This document shows positions 42,321-51,289 of a DNA stretch of 64,000 nucleotides, piece by piece. Position 1 is the stretch's first letter, and each line of letters opens with the position of its first letter. The stretch is from Bacteroides sp. (GTDB lineage: Bacteria; Bacteroidota; Bacteroidia; Bacteroidales; Muribaculaceae). Below the pieces are notes generated by a model. That model did not search any database and was not told where the DNA came from. It worked only from the letters and a program-made list of their open reading frames with translations. Where the stretch lies: positions 16,159 to 80,158 of the forward strand of contig JAAVDB010000011.1 of the NCBI GenBank assembly GCA_014802015.1. The letters are read 5' to 3'. Made by a program: the position numbers and the translations under genes.

Positions 42321-43904
42321 ATGACACGCAAATATGATTATCTCGTTATAGGGTCAGGCATCGCCGGAATGAGCTTTGCCCTCAAGGTGGCCGGACACGG
42401 CACCGTGGCCCTCGTCTGCAAGACCACACTTGACGAAGCCAATACAGCCCTCGCTCAGGGCGGAGTGGCATCTGTGACCAATCTTGAGGTCGACGATTTT
42501 GACAAACACATACATGACACCATGGTGGCCGGCGACTGGCTCAGTGATCCCGAAGCCGTCGAGAAAGTGGTGCGCAACGCACCCTCTCAGATCGAGGAAC
42601 TGATACGCTGGGGTGTGGACTTCGACAAGAAGGAGGACGGGACATTCGATCTGCACCGCGAGGGTGGACACTCCGAGTTTCGCATACTCCACCACGCCGA
42701 CAACACCGGATTCGAGATCCAGGATTCGCTCATCAAGGCTGTCCGGGCCAATAAGAATATCGACATATACGAACATCATTTCGCCATCGAGATCATCACC
42801 CAGCACCATCTGGGCAAGATCGTGACCCGCCGCACGCCCGACATCACATGTTACGGCGCATACGTGCTGGACACGGAGACCGGCACGGTCGACACCTTCC
42901 TGTCACGCATCACCCTCATCGCCACCGGCGGATGCGGAGCCGTATATCAGACCACGACCAACCCGCTCGTAGCCACCGGCGACGGCATCGCCATGGTGTA
43001 TCGCGCCAAGGGTACAGTCAAGGACATGGAGTTCATACAGTTTCACCCCACGGCACTGTATCACCCGGGCGACCGCCCGTCATTCCTCATCACCGAGGCC
43101 ATGCGCGGTTACGGCGCCGTGCTGCGCAACAAACGCGGCGAGGAGTTCATGCACAAATATGACCCGCGCCTGTCACTGGCTCCGCGCGACATCGTGGCCC
43201 GAGCCATCGACTCGGAGATGAAACTATACGGTGACGATCACGTCTATCTCGATGTCACCCACAAGAATCCCGAGGAGACCAAACGCCACTTCCCCAACAT
43301 CTATGCCAAATGTCTGTCGCTCGGCATAGACATCACCAAGGATTATATCCCCGTAGCACCCGCAGCCCACTATCTGTGTGGCGGCATCAAGGTCGACACC
43401 AACGGTGAGTCGTCCATCAAGCGGCTGTATGCCGTGGGCGAATGCTCGTGCACAGGTCTGCACGGGGGCAACCGTCTGGCATCCAATTCACTGATCGAGG
43501 CTGTCGTGTATGCCGACGCCGCCGCCAAGCACTCGATGTCGCAGATCAGCCATTACGACCTGCGTACCGACGTGCCCGAGTGGAACGACGAGGGCACACG
43601 CCACCCCGAAGAGATGGTGCTCATAACCCAGAGCATCAAGGAGGTCAACCAGATCATGGGCACATACGTGGGCATCGTACGTTCGGACCTGCGTCTTGAC
43701 CGAGCATGGAACCGTCTCGACATTCTATACGAGGAGACCGAACGTCTGTTCAAGTGCTCAAAGGCATCGCGTGAGATATGCGAGCTGCGCAATATCATCA
43801 ATGTCGGATACCTCATCATGCGTCAGGCCAAGGAGCGCAAGGAGTCGCGCGGACTTCATTACACTGTCGACTATCCCCATAAAGATATAAAAAATCAGGA
43901 GTAG
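42321..43904 (+). CDS. nadB: L-aspartate oxidase
   Basis: Flavoprotein making iminoaspartate for de novo NAD synthesis. The ORF track uses a GTG at 42315; the ATG at 42321 (MTRKYDYLVIGSGIAGMSFALKVA) gives the normal N-terminus with the FAD-binding GxGxxG. Other motifs: LAQGGVASV, ILHHADNTGFEIQ, ATGGCGAVYQTTTNP, EFIQFHPTAL, and the C-terminal GGNRLASNSLIEAVVYA. Length (527 aa) is typical. nadA and nadC are not in the window. A DUF4294 gene follows. Confidence 0.96.
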   Translation: MTRKYDYLVIGSGIAGMSFALKVAGHGTVALVCKTTLDEANTALAQGGVASVTNLEVDDFDKHIHDTMVAGDWLSDPEAVEKVVRNAPSQIEELIRWGVDFDKKEDGTFDLHREGGHSEFRILHHADNTGFEIQDSLIKAVRANKNIDIYEHHFAIEIITQHHLGKIVTRRTPDITCYGAYVLDTETGTVDTFLSRITLIATGGCGAVYQTTTNPLVATGDGIAMVYRAKGTVKDMEFIQFHPTALYHPGDRPSFLITEAMRGYGAVLRNKRGEEFMHKYDPRLSLAPRDIVARAIDSEMKLYGDDHVYLDVTHKNPEETKRHFPNIYAKCLSLGIDITKDYIPVAPAAHYLCGGIKVDTNGESSIKRLYAVGECSCTGLHGGNRLASNSLIEAVVYADAAAKHSMSQISHYDLRTDVPEWNDEGTRHPEEMVLITQSIKEVNQIMGTYVGIVRSDLRLDRAWNRLDILYEETERLFKCSKASREICELRNIINVGYLIMRQAKERKESRGLHYTVDYPHKDIKNQE

Positions 43905-43939
43905 ACACAACAAAATCACTCTTACGGGCTTTATAATTA

Positions 43940-44641
43940 TATAACCCGTTAATATCTCCGACAATCAGACTCGTACGCAACGTCATATTGACCCTCATCA
44001 CCATCCTGTCCGCCACCGCAACTGATGCAGTGGCGCAGGATGTCGTTGTAAAAGCTCCGTCGGCCGAGGAGATCGAGCAGATCGAGGCCCGCGGCGGACG
44101 CAAACGCCCCATCGAGGGCTACTACTTCTTCACGCCCGAGAACAGCGAGGACGGTGAGGAGGCCCTGATGCTGGTGATGACCGAGGTCACAGTGTTCCCT
44201 CCGCTGAAATTCAAGAACAAGAAGGAGGAGGAATTTTACTGGAAGACCGTGCGTGACGTGCGCAAGACCCTCCCATACGCAAAACTCATCTGCGAGACTC
44301 TTATCGAGACATACGAATATATCGAGACCTTCCCCACGCAGAAAGAGCGCGAAGAGCATCTCAAGAAGATGGAGGGTGCTGTGTTCGAGCAATACAAACC
44401 TGTGCTGAAGAAGTTTACAAAGAGTCAGGCCCAGATGCTGATCAAACTCATCAACCGCGAGACCAACCAGTCGAGCTATAACATACTCAAAGCCTTTCTC
44501 GGCTCATTCAGAGCAGGATTCTGGCAGACATTCGGACGATTTTTCGGCGTGAATCTCAAGACCACCTACAATCCCGACAAAGACCGTAAGGACGCCATCA
44601 TCGAACGCGTTGCCACCCTCGTCGAGCAGGGTGAACTTTGA
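43940..44641 (+). CDS. DUF4294-family exported protein, start uncertain
   Basis: The mature protein (VVVKAPSAEEIEQIEAR onward, with LRYxxFTKSQAQMLIKLINRETNQSSYNILKAFLG) fits DUF4294, a Bacteroidota family of unknown function. The ORF track starts at a TTG (43988), which leaves a signal peptide without a basic N-region. The same frame is open back to 43937 and supplies IRLVRNVILTLITILSATATDAVAQ, a good signal peptide, but contains no ATG or GTG. The start is probably a rare codon between 43940 and 43988. Coordinates given cover the open region. Confidence 0.7.
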   Translation, partial: YNPLISPTIRLVRNVILTLITILSATATDAVAQDVVVKAPSAEEIEQIEARGGRKRPIEGYYFFTPENSEDGEEALMLVMTEVTVFPPLKFKNKKEEEFYWKTVRDVRKTLPYAKLICETLIETYEYIETFPTQKEREEHLKKMEGAVFEQYKPVLKKFTKSQAQMLIKLINRETNQSSYNILKAFLGSFRAGFWQTFGRFFGVNLKTTYNPDKDRKDAIIERVATLVEQGEL

Positions 44642-44670
44642 GCCGTGAGAACCGAGGGGTGATCATCTTT

Positions 44671-44708
44671 CTCTTATATACATACAAAACTCTTATATAC
44701 ATACAAAA
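44671..44708. repeat. Perfect 19-bp tandem duplication
   Basis: CTCTTATATACATACAAAA occurs twice with no spacer (44671-44689, 44690-44708). Confidence 0.95.
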
Positions 44709-44746
44709 AATGGCCCGGCGGGTTAATATGTACCACTTGCCGGGCC
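44705..44746 (-). terminator. Minus-strand terminator without an annotated gene
   Basis: GGCCCGGC (44712-44719) / GCCGGGCC (44739-44746). Only the minus strand has a T run after the stem (ATTTTTTG), so a transcript entering from the right should end here. Confidence 0.7.
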
Positions 44747-45108
44747 GGTGTGTGTAGATTACGGAAATGGCCTCTTTTGGCCTTTCCAAGGCCTTTACGG
44801 CTAAAGGCCTTTATTACTTTGCCGGAACTGAACCGTTCACTCGACTTTCGTAGAGTTGCAAGCCCTGCGCCGGAGATTGCGAAGTCACCCGGTGAGGGCG
44901 CTTCACATAGCCTGAGGCTCGTTGCCAAAGACTACTATGTGAAAACCTACGGGGAGATTCAACTGCCCTCTGTCGAGGTGAGCGGCACTCCTTTCGTGCT
45001 TTCATCATTACTAACGCTGACACACGCCGGATGGTTTTGGAGGCATGGTTTAAAATAAGTGAAATACTTTTTAGCAGGTTTAACGCCGGATTTCTCGCAG
45101 AAAAAACC

Positions 45109-45116
45109 TAACTTTG
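45109..45116 (+). promoter_or_regulatory. -7 element for rsmA
   Basis: TAACTTTG, 36 nt before the rsmA ATG. Confidence 0.62.
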
Positions 45117-45151
45117 TATCCGTATAACCATCACACAAACGCGCCGGACGC

Positions 45152-45976
45152 ATGAAGAGAGACCGCAACATACAGTCACCACGTCACCGGGAGAGCGCCG
45201 TCAAGCCGAAAAAAGCTCTCGGTCAGCACTTTCTCACTGACGAATCGGTCGCAGCCCGCATCGCCGCCACACTCGATCCATGGCAGGGATTGCCGGTGCT
45301 CGAAGTCGGCCCGGGCATGGGCGTCCTCACAAAGTATCTGCTTGCGGCCGGACATGATGTCAAGGTGGCCGAAATCGACTCGGAGAGCATCGAATATCTG
45401 CGCTATCATTTCCCCGACCTGCACGGACGCATTCTCGATGCCGACTTTCTCAAACTCGACCTGGCGGCACTCTACGGTGAGGGGCAGAAGTTCTGCGTCA
45501 TCGGCAACTATCCCTACAACATATCGTCACAGATATTCTTTCACATCCTTGAATATAAGGATCAGGTGACCGCATGCTCGGGCATGCTCCAGCGCGAGGT
45601 GGCCGAGCGTCTCGCCGCCCCCGAGGGCACCAAAGCCCGAGGCATACTCAGCGTGCTGCTTCAGGCATGGTATGATGTGCGCTACCTGTTTACCGTCAGT
45701 GAAAATGTATTCAATCCTCCGCCCAAGGTCAAGAGCGGTGTCATAATCATGACGCGCAACGACGTCACGTCACTCGGCTGTGACGAACGTCTGTTCAAGA
45801 CCGTCGTGAAGACCACTTTCGGCCAGCGGCGCAAGACCATACGCAACTCCGTGCGCGGACTCTTTCCGGCCGGTGTCCCGTTGCCCGACTCGCCATTGCT
45901 CGCCATGCGTCCCGAACAGCTGTCGGTGGCGCAGTTCATTGAGCTGACACAGCTATGTGAATCACTCAGAGGCTAA
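45152..45976 (+). CDS. rsmA: 16S rRNA (adenine1518/1519-N6)-dimethyltransferase
   Basis: 274 aa. Dimethylates the two adenines in the 3'-terminal hairpin of 16S rRNA during late small-subunit assembly. Motifs: KKALGQHFLTDESV at the N-terminus, LEVGPGMGVLTKYLL for SAM binding, and VIGNYPYNISSQIFFHIL, the catalytic NLPYN-type motif. Length and order are canonical. mgtE follows 21 nt later, so they are probably co-transcribed. Confidence 0.97.
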   Translation: MKRDRNIQSPRHRESAVKPKKALGQHFLTDESVAARIAATLDPWQGLPVLEVGPGMGVLTKYLLAAGHDVKVAEIDSESIEYLRYHFPDLHGRILDADFLKLDLAALYGEGQKFCVIGNYPYNISSQIFFHILEYKDQVTACSGMLQREVAERLAAPEGTKARGILSVLLQAWYDVRYLFTVSENVFNPPPKVKSGVIIMTRNDVTSLGCDERLFKTVVKTTFGQRRKTIRNSVRGLFPAGVPLPDSPLLAMRPEQLSVAQFIELTQLCESLRG

Positions 45977-45997
45977 CAATCACGAGACAAAAATGCA

Positions 45998-47359
45998 ATG
46001 AAAGAGTTTACACCGGAATATCTGGAACAACTGCGCGAAATAATACATGAGCATGCCGACGAGGCTGCACGCGAGGCACTTAACGACCTCCACCCCGCCG
46101 ATATCGCCGACCTGTACCGTGACCTCGCTCTGGAGGAGGCCGAGTATCTGTTCAGACTTCTTGACGAGGAGGCTCAGGCCGATGTGCTCATGGAACTTGA
46201 CGAGGACGAGCGCGCCCGACTGCTCAGCAAGATGGACGCAGAGGACATCGCCAAGCAGATCGAGCACCTCGACACCGACGATGCCGTCGACATCATTCAG
46301 GAGCTCGATGCCGAGGAACGCGACAAGATTCTAAGCCACATCGACGACGTCGAGCAGGCCGGCGACATCATCGACCTGCTACAGTATGACGAGGACACGG
46401 CCGGCGGACTCATGGGCACCGAGATGATCGTGGTCAACGAGAACTGGAGTATGCCCGAGTGCATCAAGCAGATGCGTATGCAGGCCGAAGATATGGACGA
46501 GGTCTACTACGTCTATGTCGTGGACAACGATGACCGCCTGCGGGGCACCCTGCCGCTTAAAAAGCTTATCACTCACCCCTCCGTGTCAAAGATCAAGCAT
46601 GTGATGGAGGATGATCCCGTGGCCGTTAAGGCTGATACGCCGATTGACGAAGTGGCACTCGACTTTGAGAAATATGACCTTGTGGCAATGCCCGTCATCG
46701 ACTCGATAGGCCGGTTGCTCGGACGCATCACGGTCGACGACGTGATGGACAAGGTGCGTGACCTCAGCGAGCGCGACTATCAGCTGGCATCAGGTCTGTC
46801 GCACGACGTGGAGAGCGATGACAAACTCTTCGCTCAGACCAAGGCGCGTCTGCCATGGCTGCTCATAGGTATGATCGGCGGTCTGTGCAACTCGTTTATA
46901 CTCGGCAAGTTTGAAGGCGGATTCGTAGTCGATCCCGCCCTCGCACTGTTCATCCCCCTTATCGGAGGCACCGGCGGTAATGTCGGCACCCAGTCATCGG
47001 CTATCGTAGTGCAGGGTCTGGCCAACGGCTCGCTTGACATCAAGAAGTCGGCCCGTCAGCTGCTCAAGGAGCTTGGCGTGGGACTGGTCAACGGCGGTAT
47101 AATCGCATTCCTGGTATTTCTATACAATTTCTTCACCATCGGACAGGGCCATGAGGTCACCACGTTCGCAGTCAGCATCTCACTGTTCTGCGTCGTGATG
47201 TTCGCATCTGTTTTCGGCACATTCGTCCCACTGACGCTGGAAAAACTCAAGATAGACCCGGCACTCGCCACAGGCCCCTTTATCTCAATCACCAACGACA
47301 TTATCGGCATGCTTATCTACATGAGCATATCCTCGTGGCTGATCATAGCGTTCAATTAG
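45998..47359 (+). CDS. mgtE: Magnesium transporter MgtE
   Basis: 453 aa. N-terminal superhelical acidic domain (residues 1-130; LHPADIADLYRDL, LLSKMDAEDIAKQIEHLD), two CBS domains (about 135-255; GLMGTEMIVV, DYDLVAMPVIDSIGRLLGRITVDDVMD) and a five-helix C-terminal channel domain (PLIGGTGGNVGTQSSAIVVQGLANG, a signature of the pore). Mg2+ binding between the N and CBS domains gates the channel. The last 8 nt overlap the convergent gene. Confidence 0.96.
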   Translation: MKEFTPEYLEQLREIIHEHADEAAREALNDLHPADIADLYRDLALEEAEYLFRLLDEEAQADVLMELDEDERARLLSKMDAEDIAKQIEHLDTDDAVDIIQELDAEERDKILSHIDDVEQAGDIIDLLQYDEDTAGGLMGTEMIVVNENWSMPECIKQMRMQAEDMDEVYYVYVVDNDDRLRGTLPLKKLITHPSVSKIKHVMEDDPVAVKADTPIDEVALDFEKYDLVAMPVIDSIGRLLGRITVDDVMDKVRDLSERDYQLASGLSHDVESDDKLFAQTKARLPWLLIGMIGGLCNSFILGKFEGGFVVDPALALFIPLIGGTGGNVGTQSSAIVVQGLANGSLDIKKSARQLLKELGVGLVNGGIIAFLVFLYNFFTIGQGHEVTTFAVSISLFCVVMFASVFGTFVPLTLEKLKIDPALATGPFISITNDIIGMLIYMSISSWLIIAFN

Positions 47360-47972
47360 ACCCGTTCTCAGATTTTGGCCGTCCTCCGAAGTATTTGAGG
47401 CGTGATTTCTTCTTTACCTTGGGATGAGTCTGAAACTCCATGCTGTTGACATCGAGAATCTTGATGCCGAACAATCCCGTACGTACAGGCACCGACACCG
47501 AGTCTCCGTCACGTACATTCCTGTAACGGTCATAGTTGACACTTATGATTTTCGGATCGGTATCAGCAAGATTGACACGCAGACTGTAGACATAATATTT
47601 CTCACCCGTAGCCACATATCTGCGTCCGACCCGGCGCGTGCGGTGACGCTCCTCCTTGAAATGTGCGGTGACCACTCCCCGCTCGGTATGCGCAGTGTCA
47701 CGGTCACTGAACGTATCGTTCAGCAGGAAGAATATGAATGAGAGCAGCGCGGCTGTAAATACCGCATGACACACATAGTTGAATGCCATCGACTGCGAGC
47801 CGGTGAGGTAACGCCACATACGCCACAGATGCAGCCCGGTGGCCAGACCGACGGCAAACGCCACGGCAGGGACTATCCACCAGTCGATGACCGAGCCGGA
47901 ATAAAGCAGCATAGCCCATCCGCTCATCACGAGCAGTGTCAAAACGGTCAATCCTATCAATACGTTTCTCAT
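47352..47972 (-). CDS. Membrane-anchored hypothetical protein
   Basis: The ATG at 47972 (MRNVLIGLTVLTLL) is preferred over the ORF-track start. Three hydrophobic segments (about 1-20, 25-45, 62-85) are followed by a basic, beta-rich soluble domain (ERHRTRRVGRRYVATGEKYYVYSLRVNLAD, VSVPVRTGLFGIKILDV) and a lysine-rich tail. The second half resembles proteins with an inserted KVxYGxxG-like strand set, but no family is recognised. Upstream overlaps the GH3 terminator, so expression probably starts from a promoter within it. Confidence 0.68.
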   Translation of the reverse strand: MRNVLIGLTVLTLLVMSGWAMLLYSGSVIDWWIVPAVAFAVGLATGLHLWRMWRYLTGSQSMAFNYVCHAVFTAALLSFIFFLLNDTFSDRDTAHTERGVVTAHFKEERHRTRRVGRRYVATGEKYYVYSLRVNLADTDPKIISVNYDRYRNVRDGDSVSVPVRTGLFGIKILDVNSMEFQTHPKVKKKSRLKYFGGRPKSENGSN

Positions 47973-47996
47973 AATCAACGAGTAAGTAAAATGCAA

Positions 47997-48030
47997 GGCC
48001 TCTCCCTCACGGATGTGCGAGGGAGAGGCC
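47997..48030 (-). terminator. GH3 gene terminator
   Basis: Perfect 12-bp stem GGCCTCTCCCTC / GAGGGAGAGGCC with GCATTTTAC following on the minus strand. Confidence 0.82.
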
Positions 48031-48046
48031 GGTATAATAATCGTTA

Positions 48047-50575
48047 TTACAATACTTTCACTTCATGCTGTCCGTCAGCCAGATGCACGATATATGTGCC
48101 GGCGAGGGGTATCACACGCTGAGTCTCGGCATCAAACGTCGAGAATGCGTTGCCGTCAAGTTCGAGCTCGACATTGACAGTCTTGCCTGCGGGGATATTG
48201 ACACGTTTGAAACCTTTAAGGCTCTTGATGGGGCCTGACTTGTCGGCCGGATTGCTCACATAGAGCATTACGACCTCATCGCCATCCATCTTGCCTGTAT
48301 TGGTAACGGGGACTGTCACTTTGACAGACTCTCCGGCCTTGATCTTACTTGACGAGAAGCCAGGCTTGCCGTACTCGAACGTGGTGTAGCTCAGACCGTG
48401 ACCGAAAGGATAGAGAGGTTCACCCTTGAAGTAGCGGTATGTGCGGCCAACCATCGAATAATCCTCGAAATCGGGAAGCTGCGAATCATCCTTGTAGAAT
48501 GTGACGGGCAGACGTCCGCCGGGATTGTAGGCACCGAAGAGCACGTCGGCCACAGCCTGACCACCCGCCTGACCCGGATACCATGCCTGAAGGATAGCGT
48601 CGCAGATCTCATCCTCGGGAGCGAGACCCACGGCCGAACCTGAACAGTTGACAAAGACCACCTGCTTGCCGGCCTCTTTGAGTCGCTTGATGAACTGACG
48701 CTGCACGGTGGGGAGTTCGATGGTCTCGCGGTCACCGCCACGGAATCCGGGCAGCGTCACACGCATCTCCTCACCTTCAAGCCGGGGCGAGATGCCACCT
48801 ACGAATATCACTACATCGGCATCGGCCAGATCCACGTCAGCGCGAGGCACCGAGACTATATCGAAATTAAGTGTCGCGTCTCCGTCATAGTGCTTGTAAC
48901 GCAGCTCCAGATCATGACGCTCGCCCTTGGATACAGTGAACATATATGATGCCTTATGATCCTGACGGGCATCCTTGTCACGCGCCATAACGACCTTGCC
49001 GTCAAGAAGCACAGCCTCGTCACCACGGCTTGATTCGTACGTGAGCATGTAATCGCCGTCAGCCGGAGCCACAAATGTGCCTTTGAAAACTCCGCCGAAA
49101 TCGGTGAGATTGAGTCCGGGAGCGAACACGGTGGCACCTCCGCCATCCAGCGTCATCGGTGAAGTGTAAACGGCCGTAGCGACAGGTGCGCCGGTGAAGT
49201 CATGTCCGTTCCAGTAGGAGGCTTTCATACCACCTTCGATTTTGTCAAACTGTGACTCCATGTTATCGCTCACCACATGCGAGCATCCACGCTCATACAC
49301 AGCTGTGGGCACATATCCGCGTACACCTTCGAGCACGGTCGACGTGTGAGTGGGGAATCCATTGTAATTGGCCCACTGCATTACAGAATCATTGGCATTC
49401 GGACCCATGACATAAATCTTCTTGCCCGACTTGGGATCGAGGGGCAGGATGCCGTTGTTCTTGAGCAGAGTCATAGACTTGCGCGCCATCTCAAGCGCCT
49501 TGGCAGCGTGGGCCGGAGTGTCAAGATGAGTCTCGGCGGTATAGCTGTTCCAGGGCACATCGGCAGCATTGTCAATCTCGCCGAGGCGATAACGGTAATC
49601 GAGCAGTTTCACTACGGCCGAGTCGATGAATGCCTCGGTGATGAGTCCCTGATCGTAGGCCTTGCGCAGATTCTTGTAAACGCCTCCGCACTCCAGATCG
49701 GTACCCGACATCACAGCATCAGCGCCTGCATGAGCATCGGACGGATGCGTGTGGTGCGAGTTGACACCGGTAAAGTCGCTGATAGCACCGCAGTCTGACA
49801 CGATGATATTCTTGTAGCCCCATTCGTTGCGGAGAATCTGCTGGAGCAGTTTTTTACTTGAGCAGCAAGGTTCGCCCTCATAACGGTTGTAGGCACACAT
49901 CACCTGAGCCACATCCTCGTCGACAAGCGCCTTGAATGCAGGCAGATAAGTCTCCCACAGGTCGCGAGGATCTATATCCTTGGCATCAAACGAGTGACGG
50001 TTCCATTCCGGACCGCTGTGCACGGCAAAGTGCTTGGCTCCGGCGAGCGACTTCATATATTTACCCCCCTTCGGGCCCTGAAGGCCATTGACCACGGCGA
50101 CGCCCATACGTGATGTCAGATAGGGATCCTCACCGTAAGTCTCCTGACCGCGTCCCCAACGCGGGTCACGGAAGATGTTGATGTTAGGGGTCCAGAATGC
50201 GAGACACTGATAGCGTTTGAGCGGACCGGCAGCTCTGAAACCGTTGAACTTCGCGCGGGCTTCGTCACTGACTATCGCAAAGGTCTCGCCGACAGCATCG
50301 TCATCAAATGTAGCGGCCATGCCTATGGTCTGCGGAAACACCGTAGCCAATCCGGCACGGGCAACACCGTGAAGCGCCTCGCTCCACCAGTGAAACTGAG
50401 GGATGCCAAGCCGCTCGATAGCGGGTGAGGAATCCATCATAAGAGAAATTTTTTCGTCGAGAGTGAGTTTCCCAAGCATCTCCTCCGCCTTCTCGCGCGA
50501 AGTCTGCCCCATCACAGATAGCGCGCTGACAGCACACAGTGATGCCATCAAATACTTTTTCACGGCCTTCATCAA
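48047..50575 (-). CDS. GH3 glycoside hydrolase with PA14 domain
   Basis: 842 aa with a signal peptide (SLCAVSALSVMGQ). Order: (beta/alpha)8 domain (about 30-370), alpha/beta sandwich, PA14 insert (about 435-575; SYWNGHDFTGAPV, GTFVAPADGDYMLTYES), fibronectin-like C-terminus. The nucleophile Asp is D261 in IIVSDCGAI, and KHFAVHSGPEWNRH is the substrate-binding KH motif. This arrangement is typical of Bacteroidota beta-xylosidases and beta-glucosidases; a xylosidase assignment is favoured by FHWWSEALHG and SGPEWNRHSF but is not proved. Monocistronic, with promoter at 50622. Confidence 0.92.
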   Translation of the reverse strand: MMKAVKKYLMASLCAVSALSVMGQTSREKAEEMLGKLTLDEKISLMMDSSPAIERLGIPQFHWWSEALHGVARAGLATVFPQTIGMAATFDDDAVGETFAIVSDEARAKFNGFRAAGPLKRYQCLAFWTPNINIFRDPRWGRGQETYGEDPYLTSRMGVAVVNGLQGPKGGKYMKSLAGAKHFAVHSGPEWNRHSFDAKDIDPRDLWETYLPAFKALVDEDVAQVMCAYNRYEGEPCCSSKKLLQQILRNEWGYKNIIVSDCGAISDFTGVNSHHTHPSDAHAGADAVMSGTDLECGGVYKNLRKAYDQGLITEAFIDSAVVKLLDYRYRLGEIDNAADVPWNSYTAETHLDTPAHAAKALEMARKSMTLLKNNGILPLDPKSGKKIYVMGPNANDSVMQWANYNGFPTHTSTVLEGVRGYVPTAVYERGCSHVVSDNMESQFDKIEGGMKASYWNGHDFTGAPVATAVYTSPMTLDGGGATVFAPGLNLTDFGGVFKGTFVAPADGDYMLTYESSRGDEAVLLDGKVVMARDKDARQDHKASYMFTVSKGERHDLELRYKHYDGDATLNFDIVSVPRADVDLADADVVIFVGGISPRLEGEEMRVTLPGFRGGDRETIELPTVQRQFIKRLKEAGKQVVFVNCSGSAVGLAPEDEICDAILQAWYPGQAGGQAVADVLFGAYNPGGRLPVTFYKDDSQLPDFEDYSMVGRTYRYFKGEPLYPFGHGLSYTTFEYGKPGFSSSKIKAGESVKVTVPVTNTGKMDGDEVVMLYVSNPADKSGPIKSLKGFKRVNIPAGKTVNVELELDGNAFSTFDAETQRVIPLAGTYIVHLADGQHEVKVL

Positions 50576-50621
50576 TAAAACAAGGTTAGTAGTTATTAAA
50601 AAATTGAGTTACTTATGCGAA

Positions 50622-50652
50622 CAAAGTTAATCAAATAATCCAAAATACGCAA
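50622..50652 (-). promoter_or_regulatory. GH3 gene promoter
   Basis: Minus-strand TTG (50652-50650), 20 nt, TAACTTTG (50629-50622); ATG 46 nt downstream. Confidence 0.72.
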
Positions 50653-50689
50653 CCGCAACTCAAGACCGAGACATCAAATCGACATATTA

Positions 50690-50794
50690 TCAATCGAATC
50701 TTTCGACAAGGCTGACAAGCTGTTCTCTAAGAGGGATGAGATCATAAGTCATAGTCGCAAACAGTCGTTCTTTATCACGGATTGTTTCTCTCAT
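50690..50794 (-). pseudogene. Internally deleted HepT (HEPN) remnant, 34 codons
   Basis: Reads MRETIRDKERLF, the usual start of HepT/DUF86 proteins (MRExIRDKxRLxHI), joined directly to a C-terminal-like ending (MTYDLIPLREQLVSLVERF, as in the xIWxIIxxDLPxLKxQI tail). The central helices, including the RX4-6H RNase motif, are absent; normal HepT is about 110 aa. The reading frame is kept, so a short peptide could still be made. It overlaps the MntA-like gene by 20 nt, the ordinary MNT-HEPN arrangement. Confidence 0.7.
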
Positions 50795-51086
50795 AGATCA
50801 GAATTTTATCGCGATTGACTGAGGGGATAGCAAACGGACGCAATGTATCCATCTCAACAAGATCTACATCCCTATGTAAAATAGATGTCAATGCCGTGTG
50901 CATGCCACCCATCGTAAAAAGGGTGATCGTCTCATGCGGATCAAATTCAAGCAGAATATCTACATCACTGTGAGCTGATTCCTCTCCACGGGAATACGAC
51001 CCGAACAACCACGCCCTGAGTACCGGCTGAGTCGACAAATAACGCCTCAGCTGCGGGATGAGATTATCTATCGTATAGCGGGTCAT
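50775..51086 (-). CDS. MntA-like minimal nucleotidyltransferase
   Basis: 103 aa. WLFGSYSRGEESAHSDVDILLEF (about 26-48) contains the GSxRG and DxD metal-binding motifs of the MNT/MntA antitoxin family, which neutralise HepT by adding AMP to it. A third metal Asp is expected near DLVEM (about 75-80) and is present as RDVDLVEMD. The catalytic core therefore looks intact while its partner is reduced to 34 codons. Own promoter at 51116. AT-rich relative to neighbours. Confidence 0.85.
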   Translation of the reverse strand: MTRYTIDNLIPQLRRYLSTQPVLRAWLFGSYSRGEESAHSDVDILLEFDPHETITLFTMGGMHTALTSILHRDVDLVEMDTLRPFAIPSVNRDKILIYERNNP

Positions 51087-51115
51087 AAATCAGACAGTTC
51101 ATGTATTTTAGTGCA

Positions 51116-51146
51116 CAAATATAATAATTCTTTGTAATGCAAACAA
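51116..51146 (-). promoter_or_regulatory. Promoter of the MntA-like gene
   Basis: Minus-strand TTG (51146-51144), 20 nt, TATATTTG (51123-51116). Confidence 0.65.
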
Positions 51147-51244
51147 TTTCATAACTCACATTTGAATAATTTCTATTGAAAAAATTCTTTAGAGACTGCA
51201 TTATTTCAAGCGAGCTGTGTTAAACATTATTCGGGAAGAAGTGT

Positions 51245-51252
51245 TAAATTTG
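51245..51252 (+). promoter_or_regulatory. -7 element for the DXS-like gene
   Basis: TAAATTTG, 38 nt before the ATG at 51290. Confidence 0.6.
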
Positions 51253-51289
51253 TGACCATGAATCCGAATATTAACTAAAACTCCCATAT

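Larger units (their letters stand above)
44642..45108. other. Unexplained intergenic region upstream of rsmA
   Basis: About 470 nt. It holds a 19-bp tandem duplication (44671-44708), a minus-strand terminator (44705-44746), a cluster of AAAGGCCTTT-like palindromes (44765-44812), and then about 220 nt (44820-45040) of GC-rich sequence open in both directions but without a credible start or family. Composition is chromosome-like. It may be a dispersed repeat, a decayed gene or a minus-strand RNA gene. Confidence 0.5.

Noticed and set aside
45011-45060. Possible extra MITE end (CTAACGCTGAC)
   Set aside because: Only a few bases resemble the TIR interior and no partner end is present.
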